DNA from: Eutypa lata
Lineage: Eukaryota; Ascomycota; Sordariomycetes; Xylariales; Diatrypaceae
Assembly (NCBI GenBank): GCA_022661535.1
Contig: JAKULF010000004.1
Location: forward strand, 248,001-312,000
Reading direction: 5' to 3'
DNA length: 64,000 nt
The notes beneath the pieces were generated by a model. The model was not told the origin of the DNA. It ran no database searches and saw only the letters and a program-made list of their open reading frames with translations. This document shows positions 57,306 to 64,000 of the stretch, one piece after another (position 1 is the first letter of the stretch; every line of letters begins with the position of its first letter). A program made the position numbers and the translations under genes.

Positions 57306-58700
57306 TGCGTGTACTTGATGTTTTATTAGTCGTCCCAGGAGGTTGTTCTAAGTTCCCTCACAGATGTCTTTATTCGTAATCAGGTGCGACTTGAAGAAGA
57401 AATGTCTTGACTGTCCCTAATATCGGGCATTTACTACTTGGCATAGAGAGACTATACCTTTTATATGTCTATTTTGCATATGGCAAGGTATGATTGTTGG
57501 AAGTTCCGGGATTTGACATGTTCTTGACTCGGATATGGGCCCCTGTCTGCCCTTGTTTTGAGGGGCTAGATACGTAGCGGGCTTAAGAGTTTGGGGATTT
57601 CCTGAGTCACAGCTCGTGGATTTGCAAAACTGGCGCCATCACGAACCTCTCAAAGGGCGTGCAAGGTTTTTCAACTGTCTAAATACGTACTAGCTATTTA
57701 CCAACACAATTAGACGTAGGTACAGTGTTTCTACGACAGTTGAGGCCATTGTAGATAAGTAGGTAGTACAATTTCTATTCGGGAATCGGAAACAAGACCC
57801 GTATTGTTACCTTGTCCACTCAAACCCCGAGGAAGTCTTCAAAAATCTCTAGCCTTGTAGCCTCGATCATCTATAGAAAATTGATCGTAACACTTGGTAT
57901 TTGATATAGTTGCTTACTGATGGATCGACGGTCAATTACCAAAAAGTCGGTTCACGATTCATAATGGAAATAACGCGTTGACGTATCACTATATGGAACA
58001 TGTGAAAACGCGTTATATGATATCACATAAGCTTTCTAACCTCTTAACTACCCGCAAATATTCGATATTGACGGTTCTTTTCCGGCTTCGGGAGCGGATC
58101 AGACACCACAAAATGCGGCCGTCGATGCATCCGACTTCGGAAGGGGCAGGTTTTGATTTGGAAGAGGAAAAGGGCACGACAAGGGGAGGACGAATGACGG
58201 AATCAACGGGATTCACAACCCCTCCGCCCCTCCAAAACTACCCTCTAGCTTAAGTAACTGAACGTAAACCCCCGCCCCCACTACCTACAATTGAATGACA
58301 AAAGGAGATCTGTTTGGCCCTCAGGGTTGTTTCATCTGAATAGTGGCATGACTTATCTGAGAATCTAAGAATCTAAGAATACATACATGTAATACGGACA
58401 TACATCTACGTACTTACATAGCTACCTACCTGCCTACTCACTTAGTTTGATGTCGAAAAGAGTGGACTGGACTTCCGCACCAACCCGCATGAACTAGAGG
58501 TAATAGCTTAGTTAACTACCTACCTACGTACTTCTCTAGTCGTCTATTTATCAAGACATAAAGCCCGCCCCCCCGTCAGACATCCTCCGAAGACTAAACA
58601 TCTTCAAAACATACCAATCTGTTGTTTCTCAAAAGTAAAAAGAAAAAGCAAGCAAACCAACCAACCAACCAACCAACCAACCAGCGAACAAATAGCAAAG
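57306..58700. other. intergenic, no gene seen
   Basis: It contains two TACCTACC runs (58425 and 58515) and an AACCAACCAACCAACCAACC run just before the peroxiredoxin start (58655-58683), which is probably in the leader. Confidence 0.5.
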
Positions 58701-59515
58701 ATGACTGCCCTCAAGCCCGGAGACACCTTCCCCGAGGATGTCAAGTTCTCCTACATCCCCTACACCCCGGAGATCGACGCCGTCACGTCCTGCGGTATCC
58801 CCCAGCCCTACGATGCGAGCAAAGGTAAGCGAGCACGTAGCTCTAGTCCCCTCATCATGGTCCTTCCTTGCCTTCTTCCTTCCTCCTCTTCAATTACAAA
58901 TGGCAAAAAAAAAGCTGAATGCGTTACTAACTCACCTACTACTTCACATCGCAGAGTTCAAGGAGAAGAAGATAGTCCTCGTGGCGGTGCCCGGCGCCTT
59001 CACGCCGACGTGCCAGAACCAGCACGTCACGGGCTTCATCAAGCTGCTGCCCGAGCTGAAGAAGAAGGGCGTCGACCAGGTTGTCGTCGTGGCGTACAAC
59101 GACGCCTTCGTCATGTCGGCCTGGGGCAAGGCGAACGGCGTCAAGGATGATTCTATCGTAAGTTCAAGCCGAGTCCAATCAAGTCAAACCACTGCCCCCC
59201 CCCCCCCTTATCTTGTTTACTTAATGCTCTGTCTGCTTTCCCTTCCCCCTCTTCGTAGCTCTAGCTAGCTTCCCCGCGAAGCACATATGTATCTTAACTA
59301 GAGCAAGGAGAAAACTAACGGTACCCCCAAAAACAAAACAGCTCTTCGTATCCGATGACGGCGTCCCTTTCAGCAGCAGTCTCGGCTGGACTCTCGGTCC
59401 CCGCACCGCGCGCTACGCCATCGTCATCGACCACGGCAAGGTTGTCTACGCCGAGAAGGAGCCCACGCGGGGTTTGGACGTGTCGAGCGCTGAGACGGTG
59501 CTGTCGAAGCTATAA
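58701..59515 (+). CDS. Prx5-type peroxiredoxin (Ahp1/Asp f 3 family)
   Basis: Three exons, join(58701..58824, 58955..59157, 59342..59515), 166 aa. The catalytic motif PGAFTPTC places the peroxidatic Cys at 61; a second Cys at 31 (TSCGIPQ) is at the position used by fungal Asp f 3-type enzymes. Other conserved segments are YNDAFVMSAWGKANGV and RYAIVIDHGKVVYAE. It reduces hydrogen peroxide and alkyl hydroperoxides with thioredoxin or a similar donor. No C-terminal peroxisomal SKL is present (ends VLSKL). Cytosolic or peroxisomal location is open. Confidence 0.93.
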
Positions 59516-60719
59516 ATTATTACAAGACGATACGATACACAAGGGAAATACTATGTGCTGCTGCTATTACGGACAACTACGTACTTAGCTTACCTAGACT
59601 ACGAATAGACCACTCGTATGTAGAGACGGGGGGGGGGACGGCAGGTTGTTGGCAGTAGAGCCTGAGGTTCCCCTTTTGCTTTATGAATACCTAGATGAAT
59701 AAAGACATAAGTTTTCAAATGGCCTACATTAGTTGTGAGAGAGTGTTTTTCCTTCGTTTATTAATTAGGAACATGCTGTGTTGTCAGGACTTGGTCAACT
59801 AGACGGCCAAGTAGCTTACCTTGCCATGCTCGCACATATCGTACTTGTGGTCTGCTAGTTACCGGGCTACAATACTAATTGAACAAGTAGGTAGCTACAT
59901 AAACTGGAAGGCAAGCATTACTACGAGGGTTCTTACATCTCTGTACTAGATATCGACGACGGGGATGAAACGAGGAAATACGGAGCACCCGAGTTTAGCT
60001 CGAGGTAAGTTAGAAAGACGGATACTGGGATAAGGAAGAAGCTACAACCCTTGTGAATTAAGGTGTTTATATTAGCCTCAACGGTAGGATGATCTGGTAG
60101 TCTAGTATTCAGTCCTTTAGAGTAGAAGTCGGTTCACAATACATCATGGTTTCTGTGCATACCTGCGCACAGGCAGAGGAAGCGTCACGACAAGCATGTC
60201 CACCCCATTGAAGCACATATAGACACACATACATAGACGAGATGCAGACCATAGAACAAGCTGATATTGAGTGGGCTACCATACCCGCGACCTTAAAAGC
60301 AGGCAAGAGAAAACATCCCCGATGTTCACCATTCGAGATGGAGACATAATGAAGATGCTACGCCATGCAAAAGTTTCCTCAGCCGAGAAGAATGTTGTAT
60401 GGTATTGTGGGATATCTGACATTTTGTCTCGTGGTCGAAAAAACATCGAAAACAACTAAATGTCTTAAAACGAGCAAAATTTCATGGTAACCCACGGACT
60501 GACTGACTGCCTGTCTACCTGCCTGCCTGTTTGCCGAAGACGCCGCCTGTATTGCATTTGCATTGTTGCACGTAGTAGACATGTTACGTTTCTCTCTCAT
60601 TGTGATTTGGAAGATTTTTTTCGGTTTGGTTGTCTTCCTTAATTCCCCTCTGGTTCATCATTCTCATTAGGATGAAGCTGCTAAGAAAGCTAAGAAAAAA
60701 ACAAAAGTTCTCTCCCACT
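59516..60719. other. intergenic, no gene seen
   Basis: 3' flanks of two convergent genes. No RNA gene recognised. Confidence 0.5.
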
Positions 60720-61603
60720 CTACTTCGTCCGGGCAGCAACCTTGGGCTGAGCACCCTTCGCGCCCTGCTTGCCGACGATGCGCTGGGTCTGGCCCTTGCT
60801 GGCGGTGGCGTTCTTGGCCTTGTCGCTCTTCTTGGCGGCGGCGGAGGCCTGCTTCTTCTCCTTGCTCTCCTTGATGGCGGCGGCTCGGGCGGCGGACCGC
60901 GCCTCGGGTCTCATCGTTCGCTTCTCCTTGATCACATCGAGGGAGGCGCCGACGATGGCTCGCTGCGACTTGACGGTTCGGCGGGTTCGCTTCTTGGCAA
61001 CTTCCTGTTGGGGTGTGTTAGTCCTCGGTTCATGCATTATTTATCGATCATCCATGTCGCGTCATTCGTGACCAAAAGCTATCGCATTCAATGTCCGGAT
61101 CGGGATGGGATTCTTCGTACCTCAGAGATACCCTTGCGGTGCTGTCGTCGGAAAAGAACGGTCCAGGAAATGCGACGGGGGTTCTTGCGCTGGAGGAAAA
61201 GTGACTCGGACTTGCCGTTCTGGAATCGGAAGACCTTGCTGTCGCCTCTGACGTAGAGTTTACCCTGTAGGAATTAATGTCTGTCAGCTTTCTATTCTAA
61301 TATGATTTCTGTAGTTAAGTAGAGTCTAGGGTGATCATGACGAAATCGTGGTAAGAGGTTGTCGGAAATGGAGAAGTCGTCATCGCAATTTTCAATTTTC
61401 AATCGTGTCTAATATTTCCCCCCCTCCATACACAGACTTCCTACTCCATTTAAACCGAATCGTGCGTACGTGCGTGCGTGCTGAATATTAAGAGTGAAAG
61501 CAAGGCAAGGGAAGGGAAGGGAAGAAAAGAAACGTAGTTCGTCATCACGTACCTTGCCAGGGTAAATTCTCTGGCCAGAGAAAGTGTCGTCGTAAGTTCT
61601 CAT
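60720..61603 (-). CDS. rpl24: 60S ribosomal protein eL24
   Basis: Three exons, complement(join(60720..61004, 61121..61264, 61553..61603)), 159 aa. It begins [20 protein letters not shown] and continues [36 protein letters not shown] and [20 protein letters not shown], all eL24 core. The C-terminal half is Lys/Ala-rich, as usual for fungal eL24. It sits at the subunit interface of the large ribosomal subunit. Intron 1 is long (288 bp), common in fungal ribosomal protein genes. It is divergent from TAD1 across about 500 bp. Confidence 0.95.
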
Positions 61604-62102
61604 TTTGGACTATTGGTGAATGACGAGAACTTCCGGGGTGTGCTGGCTGAGCTGCTGTGGGTTAGTTGAAAGGGTTGGGTGGTTGAATTTGGGGATCGGT
61701 CGTGAAGGTATCGGAAGATTGTCCTGTCCTTTGGTCGCTTCTCGATTGGTAGGCACACACACACACACACACAATTCGCGAATTAAGCGGATATTTCGAA
61801 ATTGGTACGCCGCTTGTGGGATCCGATGAGTCAGCATGGGTATCTTAGCGCATTTTAGTTTTTTTTAGGCCCTTAGGGTCTGATTGGAGGTGTGGCTGAT
61901 GGAAGTCCAAACTATGTGGCTGTGTACTAGCTATTGTCCTCGATGCAAACCCTCAGTTTAGCAATATCCACTTTAGCATTCTTCACCTACATCTAGATGC
62001 ATATTTCTAGGCAAGACTCTTTTGGGAAGTGTTTGAGTATAAAATAAGGGAAAATAATTACATGTAGATTCTTGCTACTTGGATATAAAATACCATGTTT
62101 CG

Positions 62103-63885
62103 ATGACTGTAGCCGTAACTCCAGACCTGATCGCATCCCTGGTGCAGAAGGAATACGATGCGCTTCCAGCTAAGAGGAAGCCCGCTGTCCGCGACAATGG
62201 GATCCATGAATGGGTGCCCCTGAGCGGGATAGTCGCTCAAGGTACTCACTCACTTACTCACTCTTCACATGCATATTCTATTCATTTTATACTATATCCT
62301 CACACCATAAATCTAATACTGTCTCTCAATAGGAAAAGATGACAGGCTCTACTGTTTATCATTAGCGTGCGTATACCCACCTCCCTCCATGGGTAAAGGG
62401 GAGTAGATTCGTTTCGAGTATGTCTGGGTCTATCTAACAACCAAGTTTTAAAAAAAACACAGGACAGGCATGAAATGTCTCCCGAGCTCCAAGCTCCCAC
62501 AGGCTCAGGGAAACGTGCTGCACGACTGGCACGCGGAGATCCTAGCCATCCGCGCCTTCAACCGGTTCCTGCTCGAGGAGTGCCGGCAGCTGGCGCTCGG
62601 GGGTCCGAGCATGACGTCTCCGTTTCTACGGCGCCGCACGGCTGAGGAGATGATATCTCCTAGCAGTGATAGGAGTAGCAGCGGCGGGCGGGACTGTGAG
62701 AACGTGAATAATTCTAGTAGTAGTGAAAGGGAAAGGGAAAGCGAAACCTGCAACTACTGGCACGCGCAGCCCTTCGCCTGGCGCGAAGACGTCGCCCTGC
62801 ACATGTACTGCTCGGAGGCGCCCTGCGGCGACGCCAGCATGGAGTTGACGATGGCGGCGCAGACGGACGCCTCGCCGTGGGAGATCCCCATCCCTCCAGC
62901 CTCTCCAGTTCCTCTTTCCTCATCCTCATCTCCCCCCGCCGGACCAACACCAACACTAACACCAACCCTCCCCGGCCGCGCCTACTTCTCCCTCCTAGGC
63001 GCCGTGCGCCGCAAGCCGTCCCGCGGCGACGCGCCCCCGACGCTCTCCAAGTCGTGCTCGGACAAGCTGGCCCTCAAGCAGTGCACGTCCCTGCTGTCGT
63101 CGACGACGTCGCTGCTCGTGAGCCCCGCGTACCTGCGCGCGCTGATACTGCCGGCGGCGCAGCACGACGAGGTGGGGTGTCGGCGGGCGTTTTCTGATGT
63201 CGTGGGAGAGGGACGCATGGCTTCTCTGAAAACGAACCGCACCTGGTCGTCTACTACCACTGCTGCTGCTATTACCGGGGGTTACGCATTCCACCCCTTC
63301 GAAGTCCGCACAACGGACCTCGAGTTCAAGTTCTCGCGGCGCGAGGTCGCGAGGCGAGCCGCAGCCGCCGCCACTACTATCACCACCAACACCACTGATG
63401 GGACCAAGGGCAAAACAACAGCGGCTAGCAACCTAGCCGTGGCGTGGACTGCTGCTCCGACATCATCATCAACATCCTCACCATCCTCAACAACAACAAC
63501 AACAACACCGCCAATAAGAATAGCAACAAGAACAGCAAAAGCCCTCGAAGAAGCAACCCTAGGCGGCACCCTGCAAGGCCGACGGAAATTCGACGCGCGG
63601 GGCGCGAGCTTCGCTTCGCGCCGCCGCTTGTGGGGACTCGCGGCTGAGGTGGCGCGCTTGCTTGCTCTTGGGGGTGGGGGTGCTTCTTCTTCTTCTACTT
63701 CGGCGGCTGTGGAGATCGAACGGGCTTTGATGAGTGTGGGTGCGGGTGCAGGTAACGGGAGGATGTACGGCGAGGTGAAGCAGTGTAGACTCCTGGCCCC
63801 TAGACGGAGGATCAAGGAGGATGTGAGGAGGGAGGCGCTGAGGGGGTGGGTGAGGAATGAGGGGGATGATGGGTTTAGTCTGTGA
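62103..63885 (+). CDS. tad1: tRNA-specific adenosine deaminase 1 (TAD1/ADAT1)
   Basis: Three exons, join(62103..62241, 62333..62366, 62463..63885), 531 aa. The enzyme converts A37 of tRNA-Ala to inosine. The active-site motif DWHAEILAIRAFNRF puts the zinc ligand His at 81 and the catalytic Glu at 83; PCGDASMEL (near 178) and SCSDKLALKQ supply the two cysteine ligands. The middle contains long fungal-type insertions rich in Ser/Thr/Pro. The 34-nt second exon has correct GT/AG flanks and keeps the phase (SLA|TGMKCLP), matching the conserved SLATGTKCL of the family. ATG chosen as the first in frame before conserved sequence. Confidence 0.93.
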
Positions 63886-64000
63886 CTGGCTGGACTGGGT
63901 ATCTACGTCTACATACAGGTGTTTAATTATTGGGATATGGATATACGGGTGGCGGTAAGTACTTGGGATACGGGTGCATGTTGGACACGAGAGTACGAGA

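Noticed and set aside
61265..61552. Possible C/D snoRNA in the first intron of eL24 (GCGATGA and CTGA boxes on the minus strand)
   Set aside because: The C box has a mismatch, the boxes are about 115 nt apart, and there is no terminal stem around them.

Overview
The window is nuclear DNA of a filamentous ascomycete (Pezizomycotina, probably Sordariomycetes; I cannot name the species). Reasons: many short GT-AG introns of about 50-290 bp, several with CTAAC/CTAAT-type branch sites; a Sad-1/Rdp1-type RNA-interference polymerase; a CFEM protein, Rac1, an RGS/Rax1-like protein, an Asp f 3-type peroxiredoxin and a CENP-T; and intergenic DNA full of TACCTACC/GGTAGGTA runs. I assembled splice models by eye; each multi-exon model below closes in frame from start to stop.

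Region 1 (1 to about 16.0 kb) has no intact gene that I recognise. It is a mosaic of broken gene pieces. Five separate blocks match the 5' part of the RNA-dependent RNA polymerase gene that follows. One block matches an exon of the rac1 gene at 44 kb. Two blocks look like pieces of one kinase-like gene family, and one block of unknown origin occurs twice. Between them lie five A-rich tracts of about 90-190 bp, all A-rich on the same strand; at least 13 copies of a short motif, CTTCCATGCTTT, all in the same orientation; a four-copy GGGACTAGTCCC-type repeat; and an 18-bp minisatellite. The gene-derived blocks differ from the intact genes mainly at synonymous sites although their surroundings are broken. 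I see no transposase, reverse transcriptase or integrase.

Region 2 (16.4-31.7 kb) holds the RdRP gene (+), LRP1/C1D (-), a ketopantoate-reductase-fold protein (+), a large fungal protein of unknown function (+) preceded by three tandem hairpin repeats, and a PDCD5-family gene with an 8-nt microexon (+).

Region 3 (32-40.7 kb) is a compact housekeeping block: COQ4 (-) and MIX17/CHCHD2 (+) diverge from one promoter region; a UBX-domain ER-type protein (-) and SHY1/SURF1 (+) diverge from another; CENP-T (-) converges on SHY1. COQ4, MIX17 and SHY1 all act in mitochondrial respiration.

Region 4 (40.7-64 kb) contains a 3.6-kb gene-free stretch, rac1 (+), the ribosome-biogenesis pair NOP6 (-) and CMS1 (+) with a PAC/RRPE-like shared promoter, a CFEM protein (+), a 3.4-kb gene-free stretch, an RGS-domain membrane protein (+), a DUF1348 protein (-), a Prx5-type peroxiredoxin (+), ribosomal protein eL24 (-) and the tRNA adenosine deaminase TAD1 (+). 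Regions 2 to 4 look like ordinary fungal chromosome. Region 1 is the part that needs explaining.
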